This document shows, in pieces, positions 42,578 through 50,699 of a stretch of 64,000 bases of DNA. A program made the position numbers and the translations under genes. The stretch is taken from NCBI RefSeq assembly GCF_001027285.1, contig NZ_CP011509.1:9758501-9822500 (forward strand). Direction: 5' to 3'. The notes under the pieces were generated by a model, which did no database searches, was not told the DNA's origin, and worked only from the letters and a program-made list of their open reading frames with translations. How positions within the stretch are numbered: position 1 is the stretch's first letter; each line of letters opens with the position of its first letter. Origin of the DNA: Archangium gephyra (lineage in GTDB: Bacteria > Myxococcota > Myxococcia > Myxococcales > Myxococcaceae).

Positions 42578-42691
42578 TGGAGGCGGCGGGAATCGAACCC
42601 GCCGCCTGTCACTCCCGGAGCGGGCCTGGAGGAGTCTCGTGGGAGCCTGGCGCCAAGCCAGGCAAAGTCATTCCGTTCTACCCGCGCCACC
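42578..42691 (-). tRNA. tRNA-like RNA gene with abnormal variable region
   Basis: Read on the minus strand: a 5' acceptor strand GGTGGCG pairs with CGCCTCC (six of seven pairs); D-arm GGT/ACT with a GG-containing loop; a perfect five-bp (extendable to six) anticodon stem CCTGG/CCAGG with loop CTTGGCG, nominal anticodon TGG (proline codon CCA) but an unusual C at position 37; and a perfect T-arm GCGGG/CCCGC with loop TTCGATT. Between anticodon stem and T-arm lie about 44 bases containing CTCCC/GGGAG, far longer than any ordinary variable arm. U8 is replaced by C. CCA is not encoded. A dedicated terminator follows. The acceptor 3' strand and T-arm are identical to those of the tmRNA. It may be a rare long-arm tRNA, a decayed one, or a chimera made by recombination. 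Confidence 0.4.
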
Positions 42692-42719
42692 ACCCCTGAA
42701 CGGATTGAGTTGGGATGGC

Positions 42720-44054
42720 TTAGCGAAGATCGGCCGGCAGCGCTGGCGAGGACAGCAACTCGCGGAACACCTCCCAGCGTCGCTCGTGCGACGCGCCCGA
42801 GCCCGCCTTCCGCTCCACGTACTGCTTCACCATGTCACGCCCCAGGTTGTAGTTGATGACGTACGAGCGATTGTGGTCGATGAAGGCCATCCGCTGGGTG
42901 GCGCGCTCGGGGGACAGCAGCCCGTAGCGCACGAGCCAGTCGCGCCCCTCCTCCCGGCTCATGGTGCCATCGAGATACCGGCGCGCGACCTCGTTGACCA
43001 CGTAGGACAGCTTCTCGGTCAGCTCCTCCATCCGCACGTAGTCGGCAGCGCGCTTCGGGTCGAGCCCCGCGAGCGGGAAGAGGACGTCGCGCAGGTACGC
43101 CTCCGCATCGGGGAAGGCCAGCTCGATGCCATGGTTGGCGCTGCCCTCGGCGATGAGCGACATGGGCGAGAAGAGCGGGTACACCGAGAACTCCACCCAG
43201 CCGCGCTCGTGCACCAGGTGCTGCTCCAGCAGCGCATTGTAGACGTGGTGGCCGGGATAGCCCTCGTGCGCGGCCAGATCGATGGCGCGCATGATGAAGA
43301 GGGGCAGGTCCGTGTTGATTTGAATCACGCTCTTCGCGCTGCCCTTGAACCAGTTGTAACCGCCCCAAGGCTTGTTGTTGACATACTCCAGGGTGAACGT
43401 CTCGTGGGCGGGCAGCGCCACGTGCTTCAGCGTGCGGCGGCGCGACTCCTCGATGGCGGCGCGGAAGACGGCGTCCAGCTTCTCCACGGGAATGACGAAG
43501 TCCTTGCGGAAGCGCTCCACACGCTCGGACAGTGAACCCTGGCTGGGTACGAGCCGCTCCAGCTCGGCGAGCACCGCTTCGAACTCCGCCTCGGTGTGCC
43601 CCGGGTCTCGCGCGGCATAGAGAGCCTGGCTCTCCTCGTCGAACTTCAGCGTCTCTCCCGACAGCATCCGCACGCGCGCGCCGAGGGCCGAGAGCTGGGT
43701 CAGCAGGAAACGGCGGCGCATCGCCACGAGTGCATCCCCGGGCACCGGCACCGCTTCCACCTGCTTCACCAGCGCGGCGGTGCGCTCGCCAATCACCGGC
43801 AGGGGCAGCTTCGCGGCCTCAGCCTCCTTCGCCCAGGCCTCGGGCCCGTAGTACGCGTCCACGTAGTCGGCGTCATGCTGGCCCACGGCGAGCACCAGCT
43901 TCACGTACTGCTCGGCGGAGGAGTCCAGGACGGAAGGTGTCTTCATCGGCGATTCGGTGGAGGGCGCGGAGGTGGGCGTTGCACCACGCGTGGCGCAGGC
44001 AAGGAGCACGGAGGCGAGAGCCAGAAGGGACACACGTCGGAAGGTCGTCAGCAT
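42720..44054 (-). CDS. DUF885-type zinc metallopeptidase, lipoprotein
   Basis: 444 residues from the ATG at 44054. Signal and lipobox: VSLLALASVLLACATRG. The catalytic zinc motif is HEGYPGHH at residues 263-270 (HE with a PGHH extension, as in the DUF885 peptidase family), with a downstream acidic helix (SLIAEGSANHGIELAFP) that probably supplies the third zinc ligand. The N-terminal half is helical (EQYVKLVLAVGQHDADYVDA). It is likely a periplasmic or surface oligopeptidase. Start choice removes 14 residues that precede the signal. The tRNA-like RNA lies on the same strand upstream of nothing else: it is beyond this gene's 3' end, 29 bases away. Confidence 0.83.
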   Translation of the reverse strand: MLTTFRRVSLLALASVLLACATRGATPTSAPSTESPMKTPSVLDSSAEQYVKLVLAVGQHDADYVDAYYGPEAWAKEAEAAKLPLPVIGERTAALVKQVEAVPVPGDALVAMRRRFLLTQLSALGARVRMLSGETLKFDEESQALYAARDPGHTEAEFEAVLAELERLVPSQGSLSERVERFRKDFVIPVEKLDAVFRAAIEESRRRTLKHVALPAHETFTLEYVNNKPWGGYNWFKGSAKSVIQINTDLPLFIMRAIDLAAHEGYPGHHVYNALLEQHLVHERGWVEFSVYPLFSPMSLIAEGSANHGIELAFPDAEAYLRDVLFPLAGLDPKRAADYVRMEELTEKLSYVVNEVARRYLDGTMSREEGRDWLVRYGLLSPERATQRMAFIDHNRSYVINYNLGRDMVKQYVERKAGSGASHERRWEVFRELLSSPALPADLR

Positions 44055-44126
44055 GGCGTAGCCCCGGTTGTAGACGAACGGCGCCATCCGTTCCAACGGC
44101 CATACCCGCCGAGATACTGCCCGAGC

Positions 44127-44402
44127 TCACGCTATTGAAAGCGGTGATGACCGGGACGTAATAGACAATCTCATGACCTCCAGGGTGTCGACGTCGGTCC
44201 TGCCCGCGACCTTCACGCGCGGGCTCATGTGTTGCGCATGGCTGGGACTGCTGCCCGCACTCTGCTGGACGGCTCGTGCCAGCACGCCCCCCACCACCTC
44301 GTTCATCTCCACGCTGGGACGCAGCAGCAGCCGTCCCTGGTAGCACCTGGATGTGACGAAGTAGTAGCCCTCCTCCTGGAACATCCTCAGCGGCCAGCCC
44401 AT
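44127..44402 (-). pseudogene. REP-associated tyrosine transposase (Y1/IS200-like), N-terminal remnant
   Basis: MGWPLRMFQEEGYYFVTSRC, then YQGRLLLRPSVEMNEVVGGV and LARAVQ, match the first 45-50 residues of RAYT transposases, where EGxxxxVTxRxxQGRxLLRPS precedes the HUH motif. The HUH and catalytic Tyr are absent: after LARAVQ the frame reads unrelated residues to a stop at 44127. So only the N-terminal strand-helix survives. RAYTs mobilise palindromic REP sequences; I saw no REP array nearby. Confidence 0.6.
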
Positions 44403-44567
44403 CCCCTCTCCCTCCGCACCGTCCACGAGGTCGATGCACCCCGCGGGCCAGCCGCAACTCCTCGGAAAGACTTGGAGGCCGCGAGGTTCACCCGTCTACG
44501 CCGAGTCTCGTTCGCGTTCGAGCCCCGCATTTCGACTTCTTTGACACCACCACGCCACCACGGGCCC

Positions 44568-46187
44568 CTATGCATCAACGCGTGCGGTCACGTGGGACTT
44601 GAGTCTCTCGAGTGCGTGCCGCCAGCCAAGCACAGGAGATTTGACGAAGGGCCTTCCTGACCGAACAGAGTTCAAAGCGTGGCGTACGCTCACGATGGAG
44701 CGGCCATTCGAACCATCGCCCACTTGAATCCGCACGGAAGAGCCACGCAACCCGTGAGGCTGTTCGAATCGCCATTCCACCGTTCTATCGTCAACCCGAT
44801 GAACGCGCATGGCGTGCGGAACGCCGTCGACCTGGAACACACCGACGCCTGCGCTCATCCGGAAGTCCTGATGGTACCAGACTCTGAGGGAGGCCTCTTC
44901 CACCAGGGCATCCAGAACCACGGAGCTGGGAGCGGTGATCGCGATCCGCCCCCAGAGCGTTCCCGCGGGCCAGCGCAGCTTCATCCAGAGCCAAGGGTGG
45001 AGCCATGGGGGAATCACCCGGACCAGCTCAGCACCGGGCTCCTCGAGCGTTGAGCAGCCCAGACCTATTTCGGCACTCTCCTTCTCGCTGATCCAATGAG
45101 GGGAGGCCGGAGAAACGCGCTTCCTCATGATTGCGACATAGGACCCTGTGGGCAATCCAACGTACGGAGCGCGACGTACCTCGAGAAACTCGAAGCCCGG
45201 CTCGAAGAGCCTCCGAAGCTCGGCCTCGGAGAAGGATGACACGTTGATGCTGGCCTGGAACTCGCCGGCGAACACCTGGAGGAACAACATGCCCCCTGGC
45301 TCCAGAGCATTCCACACCCTGTCTAGATAGCGGAGTCTCTGCGCGGGAAGAAGGCAGTGGAAGCAACCCCGGTCGACCACGAGCGATGCGGGCTTGTCGT
45401 AAAACGATCCGTCCAGAACGTCACCGCAGACGAACCGCACCTTCATCCCTTCGCGCTCCGCATGGGTAGACGCCACTCGAATCGCGAGATCCGCCCGGTC
45501 AATGCCCACGACATCGAGGCCCGCCCGGCACAGGAGCTGCGTGTTCTTCCCTATTCCGCAACCGAGATCGTATGCACGCCCGGCTCGAGGGAGAAGACCG
45601 CGGTCGAACGCATCCGAAAGGGTTGGCTCCCCAGCCGAAAGGTGCCAGTCGCCCGAGAACCGGTAGAGCGCGGGTATTTGCCACATGAGCCAGTGCAATA
45701 GTCCGCTCGGTTGCGCGGCAAACCCGGCGTCGACTTCCTTCCTCCAGTCGATGATCACGTCAGGCCTGATTCCGTTCCCCGCTCGCACCACGAGTGCTGT
45801 CGGGAGGAGCACCGGAGCCAGGAAGGACAAGATGTTGCGAATGCGTCCCTCCGTACACCACTCCCAGGGCGTTGCCGAGAAGACCACGGCGCTGATGGAC
45901 TCGGTGACGACATTGCTGCCGAATACATCTCGAAAGCCGGGGAGCACGGTGACCTTCCCCGACCCGACCAGCTCTCCGAGAGACCGCTCCGCCTCCGACG
46001 TGAGCCGGCCATGGGACTCTTCGAGGAAGAGAAAGACCTTCGACGCCCCGTTCTCGAGCACCGTACGCGCGTTGCGTGCCTTGCCGAATACAATCGCCGT
46101 CCCACCCCGCTCGAAGGGCTTTCGATCTTGTACGAGACGGGAAAAATAGGCCTCGAACTTCGCATCCACGGTTGGCTCGGCGTGCAT
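44568..46187 (-). CDS. Two-domain SAM-dependent methyltransferase
   Basis: 539 residues from the ATG at 46187; the open frame continues upstream only as antisense of an IS91-type tail. N-terminal domain (1-190): Rossmann-like strands GGTAIVFGKARNARTVLENG, KVFLFLEESHG, KVTVLPGFRDVFG, ALVVRAGNGIRPDVIIDW. Middle domain (about 215-390): class I methyltransferase with motif I AYDLGCGIGKNTQLLC, VVGIDRADLAIRVA, RFVCGDVLD, SLVVDRGCFHCL and ALEPGGMLFLQVF, close to thiopurine-methyltransferase-like enzymes. The last 150 residues form a beta domain (WHPWLWMKLRWPAGTLWG-like strands) of unknown role. Codon use is noticeably less GC-biased than in the neighbours, pointing to transfer. The substrate cannot be deduced. 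Confidence 0.8.
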   Translation of the reverse strand: MHAEPTVDAKFEAYFSRLVQDRKPFERGGTAIVFGKARNARTVLENGASKVFLFLEESHGRLTSEAERSLGELVGSGKVTVLPGFRDVFGSNVVTESISAVVFSATPWEWCTEGRIRNILSFLAPVLLPTALVVRAGNGIRPDVIIDWRKEVDAGFAAQPSGLLHWLMWQIPALYRFSGDWHLSAGEPTLSDAFDRGLLPRAGRAYDLGCGIGKNTQLLCRAGLDVVGIDRADLAIRVASTHAEREGMKVRFVCGDVLDGSFYDKPASLVVDRGCFHCLLPAQRLRYLDRVWNALEPGGMLFLQVFAGEFQASINVSSFSEAELRRLFEPGFEFLEVRRAPYVGLPTGSYVAIMRKRVSPASPHWISEKESAEIGLGCSTLEEPGAELVRVIPPWLHPWLWMKLRWPAGTLWGRIAITAPSSVVLDALVEEASLRVWYHQDFRMSAGVGVFQVDGVPHAMRVHRVDDRTVEWRFEQPHGLRGSSVRIQVGDGSNGRSIVSVRHALNSVRSGRPFVKSPVLGWRHALERLKSHVTARVDA

Positions 46188-46255
46188 TGAGGTGGATGAC
46201 AGTATTCGTACCCGGGCTTCTGGAGCAAGACCTCGTAGGGCGCGTCGTGGCTGCG

Positions 46256-46465
46256 TGCTCCCCCAAGCAGGAGCGGAGGAGAGGAGCGTGACGCGCCCCC
46301 AGGAAGTGGCAGAGGAGGCGAGCGTGGCGCCTGAGGCAGGAGCGAGGAAGGAGAGGACGCCGCCAGTAGACTTTCGCGGGGCTGCTGCGCAGGACATTCG
46401 CGGTGGACGTGTTCACCTGCGTCAGGTGTGGAGGCAGGCGGGCACCCGGGCCCTGGAGACAGGGC
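46256..46465 (+). mobile_element. IS91-type transposase tail, decayed
   Basis: Starts at CTCCCCCAAGCAGG, the same boundary as the copy at 48.1 kb, and reads LPQAGAEERSVTRPQEVAEE in one frame, then, after a frame change, AVDVFTCVRCGGRRAPG with both Cys pairs. Contains an internal duplication of about 45 bases and lacks the LEHLGL end. Confidence 0.65.
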
Positions 46466-46480
46466 CCCTTCCCCTGCCGC

Positions 46481-47512
46481 CTACCAGTTGGCCTGGTAGC
46501 AGAGGAAGTTGCCGTTCGTGAAGTAGAAGGCCGTCGACAGGGTGACGCTCGACGAGCTGGCGCACAGATTCACGATGATGTCGGCGCGCTCCCAGTTCGT
46601 TCCCATCACGATGTAGTTACCGGCCGCGGAGTCCACCAACTGGGGCGCGTCCACCACCGAGCCAGCGACCGACACCCGGAAGAAGCCGCCCAACGCATCC
46701 TTGGTCGTCGGGAAGGGCACGCTGGAGTACGCGGAGAGCATGATCCTCACGCGCGTGGGAGACGACGCTGGGCAGTAACTGGTGTCCGACGTGACGCCCA
46801 CCACCCGGGCGCCGAAGAGAATGGGTCCCGTGGTGCCGAGCGAGCTCTTGTTCGTGAAGTTCTCGTAGTTCGGGCAGGTAGGCGCCGGGAGCGGCGAGCA
46901 CACGCGCGAATCGCAGTACGTGCCGTAGTTGCAGGTCGACTGGCCCGTCCCCGAGCAGGGTGAACCGTTGGTGTCCGTCACCTTCGCCTCGCAGTACCCC
47001 GTCGCCGTATTGCAGATCTTCCCCGTGACGCACTGCGCATCCGTCGTGCACTTCGGCATGCAGACACGCTCCACGTTGGAGCACACCAGATCCGCCGTGG
47101 CGCGCTCCACGTTGCACAGCGTGTCCGTGGAGCACTTGCACACCTTCTGGGTGTAGGTGGAGTTCACCGCCTCGCAGGTCTTCGCGGAGACCGGACAGTC
47201 GAAGCTGCCCGTGCAGGTCCGCACGCAGACCTTCGCCGTGGGGTGGCAGATCTCCGAAGCGAAACAACCCGAGTCATCCGTACACGACAGGCTCTGCGCC
47301 TTGCACTGGCCCGTCCCCGTGTCGCACCGCTGTCCCGAGCCACAGTCCGCATCCCACCAGCACCTGGTCGTGCCCGCGTCCGTGCCCATGCCCGCGTCCG
47401 TGTCCGCGCTCGTGCCCGCGTCCGTGCCAATATCGTCGTTGTCGCCAATGCCGCAGCCCGCCAGCACCACACTCGTCACGACGAGCATCCACCCGAGCTT
47501 CCAAAGCTTCAT
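46481..47512 (-). CDS. Cys-rich repeat lipoprotein
   Basis: 343 residues. WMLVVTSVVLAGCGIGD is a lipoprotein signal, acylated Cys about 20. A low-complexity DAG(T/S) tract (DAGTSADTDAGMGTDAGTT) follows, then five or so Cys-rich modules of the form C-x(3)-D-x(2)-C-x(4)-C-x(6)-C (RCWWDADCGSGQRCDTGTGQ; CTDDSGCFASEICHPTAKVC; CTTDAQCVTGKICNTATGYC), a pattern common in myxobacterial surface proteins (Dickkopf/EB-like). The C-terminal 130 residues are a beta domain with few Cys (ILFGARVVGVTSDTSYCPAS; AFYFTNGNFLCYQANW). ATG 47512 has GGAGGGAG. Probably displayed on the outer surface; ligand unknown. Confidence 0.8.
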   Translation of the reverse strand: MKLWKLGWMLVVTSVVLAGCGIGDNDDIGTDAGTSADTDAGMGTDAGTTRCWWDADCGSGQRCDTGTGQCKAQSLSCTDDSGCFASEICHPTAKVCVRTCTGSFDCPVSAKTCEAVNSTYTQKVCKCSTDTLCNVERATADLVCSNVERVCMPKCTTDAQCVTGKICNTATGYCEAKVTDTNGSPCSGTGQSTCNYGTYCDSRVCSPLPAPTCPNYENFTNKSSLGTTGPILFGARVVGVTSDTSYCPASSPTRVRIMLSAYSSVPFPTTKDALGGFFRVSVAGSVVDAPQLVDSAAGNYIVMGTNWERADIIVNLCASSSSVTLSTAFYFTNGNFLCYQANW

Positions 47513-47616
47513 GTTGGTTCTCCCTCCGAGGGCTCGCGTACATCGCTTGTGCCCTGACGATTTGCTACCACACTCCCCCAGCCAGAGGAGTCTCTGGAGT
47601 GTCGCCGGGCTCAGCA

Positions 47617-48118
47617 TCACTTCACGTCCTGGTGGTCGAAGCTCAACATGCGGGACAGCAGCCATTTCCCGTTCTTGTATTGCCAGACATGGGTGAACTG
47701 GGCCACGGCCACCGGCGTCTCCTTCTGCCCTTTCTGGGTGACGTAGATGCGCTGGGTACCGGTCTGCACGGCCCCATAGAGATAGGGGTGAGGGGTACCC
47801 TTCCTGGCGGCCGCGAAGTAATCGTTCAGCGGGTAGACCTTGAGACTGCCAGGGACGAGCTCTCGCCTGTATCGGGTGCTGGCATCCGCGCACATGCCAC
47901 CCGCCAGCTGCTTCCTCACGGGCTGCCGGCCCCGGAGCAGTCCCCCCTTGTCGTGGTAGAACTCCACGTCCTCGGTGAGGTGGCGGGTGAACTTCTCCAG
48001 CTCGCAGCCATTGAAGGCATCGAAAAGGCTGCCATCCAGCGCGGCCAATTCCTTGAACAGCGCGTCTGGCGCGGGAGCCTCGCTGCTCGCTTGAGCGACG
48101 GCTCCGCTCGCGAACAGC
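47617..48118 (-). CDS. SnoaL/NTF2-like (DUF4440) protein, 5' end lost
   Basis: About 165 codons. ALFKELAALDGSLFDAFNGC, then ELEKFTRHLTEDVEFYHDKG, FTHVWQYKNGKWLLSRMLSF and DHQ form the cone-shaped NTF2-like fold of the DUF4440/SnoaL group; preceding residues ASGAVAQASSEAPAPD look like the end of a signal peptide cleaved after VAQA. The expected Met and hydrophobic core are missing because at 48118 the sequence changes to the antisense of an IS91-type tail. The frame stays open to 48330 through that tail, so a fusion polypeptide may be annotated by software, but it is not a natural N-terminus. Probably inactive for export. Confidence 0.6.
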
Positions 48119-48399
48119 TCCCCCAAGCAGGTGAGGAGGAGCCGAGCGTGGCGCTTGAAGCAGCGGCCAGCAAGGAGCCGATGAAGGAGAGGCCGTCGGG
48201 AGTGGACTGGGCGGAGGTGCTCAGCAGGACGTTCGACTTCGACGTGTTTGCCTGCGTGAGGTGTGGCGGCAGGCGGCGAGTGCTGGCGTACGTGAACGAG
48301 GCGGGAGGGGAGCGAGCGCTTCTGGAGCACCTAGGCCTGCTCACGGCGGGTGCGAGGCTGGCCCCGGCGCGTGGGCCCCTCCAGCCCTCGTGGTGTTGA
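48113..48399 (+). mobile_element. IS91-type transposase C-terminal part, best-preserved copy
   Basis: From CTCCCCCAAGCAGG the frame is open to a stop at 48399 and reads VDWAEVLSRTFDFDVFACVR, CGGRRRVLAYVNEAGGERAL and LEHLGLLTAGARLAPARGPL. This is the CxxC zinc motif plus LEHLGLP end of IS91/IS801-type Y2 transposases. The catalytic part is absent. Confidence 0.75.
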
Positions 48400-48786
48400 A
48401 GCTCTAGCCGCCTGGGCCAACAGAGCCAGGCCCCTGCCGCCCACCTCATGCGAGGGCCGCCGGCGCCGGCGTTTACCCCATGGGGCTGCGCGGCTTCTCC
48501 TCCCGCCTTGCTCACTGCTCCGGCGGCCCCCGTCCGCCGCACTCCTCCTCCCCTCCGCTCCAGCGCTCCCCCTCCACCACAAGGTCTCTATCCCGCCTAT
48601 ACGCAAGAGCTTCTCGAGCTGCCAGCGGCCGTCCCCGGATGCGGTCACCGGCAGCTTCCCATGTTCCTCCAGCAACGAGAGCACCTCCCGCTCGCCTTCC
48701 GTGTCCAACGCTCGCCCCGGGGAGAAACCCACCCCCGCCCGACGCGCCAGCACGGTGCCGCCTAGGACCGCAAGCCCCGCGAGCAC
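48331..48786 (-). CDS. Hypothetical membrane-anchored protein, uncertain
   Basis: Residues from a GTG at 48786 begin LAGLAVLGGTVLARRAGVGF, a single hydrophobic helix, then SPGRALDTEGEREVLSLLEE, HGKLPVTASGDGRWQLEKLL and RIGGIETLWWRGS, which has the composition of a real protein. From about 48590 downward the frame turns into Arg/Gly/Ser-rich sequence antisense to GC-rich filler, so the natural C-terminus has probably been lost. The frame is open upstream of 48786 (FLGRRPFVRG), so the start is not fixed. No family recognised. It follows the O-antigen-ligase-type gene on the same strand. Confidence 0.35.
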   Translation of the reverse strand: MLAGLAVLGGTVLARRAGVGFSPGRALDTEGEREVLSLLEEHGKLPVTASGDGRWQLEKLLRIGGIETLWWRGSAGAEGRRSAADGGRRSSEQGGRRSRAAPWGKRRRRRPSHEVGGRGLALLAQAARASTPRGLEGPTRRGQPRTRREQA

Positions 48787-48954
48787 ACCGCGAACGAATG
48801 GGCGCCGGCCGAGGAATGCGACCTCGGCGCCCGCTCAGGTCAGACCTGTGGTCTGCTCATCGACAAGCCTTGCCGTTCAGGGGGCCTGACCCAGCAATAC
48901 GAAGACGGCGCCGCGCTATTCGGCCCCATCCCCGATGGGCGGCCCGGCCCGGCC

Positions 48955-50571
48955 CTAGTGCGGCGCCCCAGGCTGGCACCGAGACCACGCGCGCCGCGGC
49001 GCCTCGGCATAGGGTAGCAGGCGGTTGGCTTCCAGGAGCACGACGAGCGCCTGCTCGCACTGACCAGTTCGGATCTTCATCAGCCCCATATGCACACGGG
49101 CCGCATAGCCGCCGGGGTCGAGGCGCACCGCGCGCGCGGCCCTCTCCATTGTCCGTGGCTGGATGTAGAGCAAATGCCAAGACCACCCCCTTACCGCGCT
49201 GTACACGAGGGGGCTACCCGTCAGCAGTATCACGCCTGCAATCGCCGCCGCCCGCCTCCTCGCGTTTGGGGCGATGACCACCCGCTCCCGCTGTGGACGC
49301 GCCAGCGCTCCCACGATGACGGCCACGAAGAAGGTGGCCGTGGGCGTCAGCAGCACCGCGTCCAGCGAGCCCAGCACGAGCAGGCCCGCGAGGGTCGCCG
49401 CCAGCGCAACAGCCTCGGCCCAGATCTCCGGATGCGCTTCTTGGCGTGCATGCTTCCAGCACTCCACGAGCAGCAGCCCCGCGAGCGCACAGAGCATGAG
49501 CAGCGCGGGGACGCCTCGCTCGGCGAGCAATCCCACCCAGTCCGATTGCGGCAACGAAGCCACCGGGATGAGATCGTCCACCGCATACGAAGGATCCCCT
49601 GGGGTGGCATAGCGCGGATAGTGCACCATCCAGTTTCCCGGACCCACACCCAGCAGCGGCGCATCCGCGACCATGCGCAGTGTGTTCGCGTATTGAATCA
49701 ACCGTCCCCGCCCCGAGCCTGCGTCATGCTCGCCCATGCGACGGAGCGTATCCAGGTACGAGTTCTGCCATTGAAGAGCATTTGGCGCGACGAAAGCCAC
49801 GGCTGCTCCCGCCAGCAGGGCCGCGACGAAGCCCACCGAACGCCGCCGCGTCTCGCGCCCTCCCCGGCGCCCGAGGCCCCACGCCACCGCCATCACCAGC
49901 CCCAGAACGAGGAGCGCGAGCCATGCGGCGCGGGAGCGGGAGAGGGTGACAGCGGCTCCCGTTCCCATCACGCAAGCCAGGAGCATGCCGAGTATGCGAC
50001 GGTCCCGCGCCCGGATGAAACAGAGCCAGGACACCGAAAGGGAGAGGACGAGCAGGTGGGCCGCGCGATTACGGTGACCGAGCATCCCGCCCGGAGCCCG
50101 CTTCGATATCGAGAGCCCCTGGAGGGGACCGTATGCCTCCAGCAGCATGGAGAGCGCGAGCAACCCCGCCGCTATCGCCACGGCGAGCAGAATCGCCTCC
50201 CGGCGTCCACTCTCCGCCAGCGCCCGCGTGCTCGCGAAGAGGATACTCCCCGAGAGCGTCACTCCCACCGCGCCCAGCGCCAGCCAGGGATTGTGCGCGA
50301 CGGTGAGCGCCGACAGCACGCCCAGCGCCGCGAACGCCCCCATCGAAAGGTCCACCGCGTCGAGCCGAAAGCGCCGCACCCCGGCGAGACACGCGGCCCC
50401 GGTGGCCATCGCGGCCGCATGGAAGAGGATGGCTTTGGGAGAAGTGAACCGCTCCGCCACGAGCCACGTACGGGGCAGAGCCACCCATAGCGTGGCGAGC
50501 AATCCTCCCACAAGGCAGAGGAACGCCGCGCCCGTCCGGGACGACCGAGACTCGGTGGCTTTAGCAGTCAT
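48955..50571 (-). CDS. O-antigen ligase / polymerase family membrane protein
   Basis: 538 residues with about ten to twelve hydrophobic helices (AAFLCLVGGLLATLWVALPR at the start; ILGMLLACVMGTGAAVTLSR; WLALLVLGLVMAVAWGLG; FVAALLAGAAVAFVAPNA). Between helices near residues 285-350 is a large loop with RMGEHDAGSGRGRLIQYANT and LLGVGPGNWMVHYP, the pattern (R-G-x-x-W/Y, G-x-G-x-x-x-F/W) of the Wzy_C/WaaL superfamily. The C-terminal 100 residues are a TPR-like soluble tail (AVRLDPGGYAARVHMGLMKI). It would join or polymerise surface polysaccharide, but no glycosyltransferase genes are adjacent, so its partner locus lies elsewhere. Start ATG 50571 lacks a strong ribosome site. Confidence 0.85.
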   Translation of the reverse strand: MTAKATESRSSRTGAAFLCLVGGLLATLWVALPRTWLVAERFTSPKAILFHAAAMATGAACLAGVRRFRLDAVDLSMGAFAALGVLSALTVAHNPWLALGAVGVTLSGSILFASTRALAESGRREAILLAVAIAAGLLALSMLLEAYGPLQGLSISKRAPGGMLGHRNRAAHLLVLSLSVSWLCFIRARDRRILGMLLACVMGTGAAVTLSRSRAAWLALLVLGLVMAVAWGLGRRGGRETRRRSVGFVAALLAGAAVAFVAPNALQWQNSYLDTLRRMGEHDAGSGRGRLIQYANTLRMVADAPLLGVGPGNWMVHYPRYATPGDPSYAVDDLIPVASLPQSDWVGLLAERGVPALLMLCALAGLLLVECWKHARQEAHPEIWAEAVALAATLAGLLVLGSLDAVLLTPTATFFVAVIVGALARPQRERVVIAPNARRRAAAIAGVILLTGSPLVYSAVRGWSWHLLYIQPRTMERAARAVRLDPGGYAARVHMGLMKIRTGQCEQALVVLLEANRLLPYAEAPRRAWSRCQPGAPH

Positions 50572-50699
50572 GGCGCAACGGATCCGGGGAAGGGGCCTCG
50601 ACGAGGTACGTGCTGCCGGAAAGGTGTTGCGTCAATCGCACCATCCGACCCAGCAGCACGGCCTCGCTGTTCAATGAAACAGGGAACGCCTAGAAGAGC

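Noticed and set aside
42578-42691. Interpretation as selenocysteine tRNA
   Set aside because: The anticodon loop is CTTGGCG, not one with TCA, and the acceptor/T-arm geometry is 7+5 rather than 8+5.
44427-44567. Possible further remnant upstream of the transposase fragment
   Set aside because: Short frames on both strands, none with a motif.
48787-48954. Coding segment between the uncertain membrane ORF and the O-antigen-ligase gene
   Set aside because: Only short frames without motifs; left unannotated.
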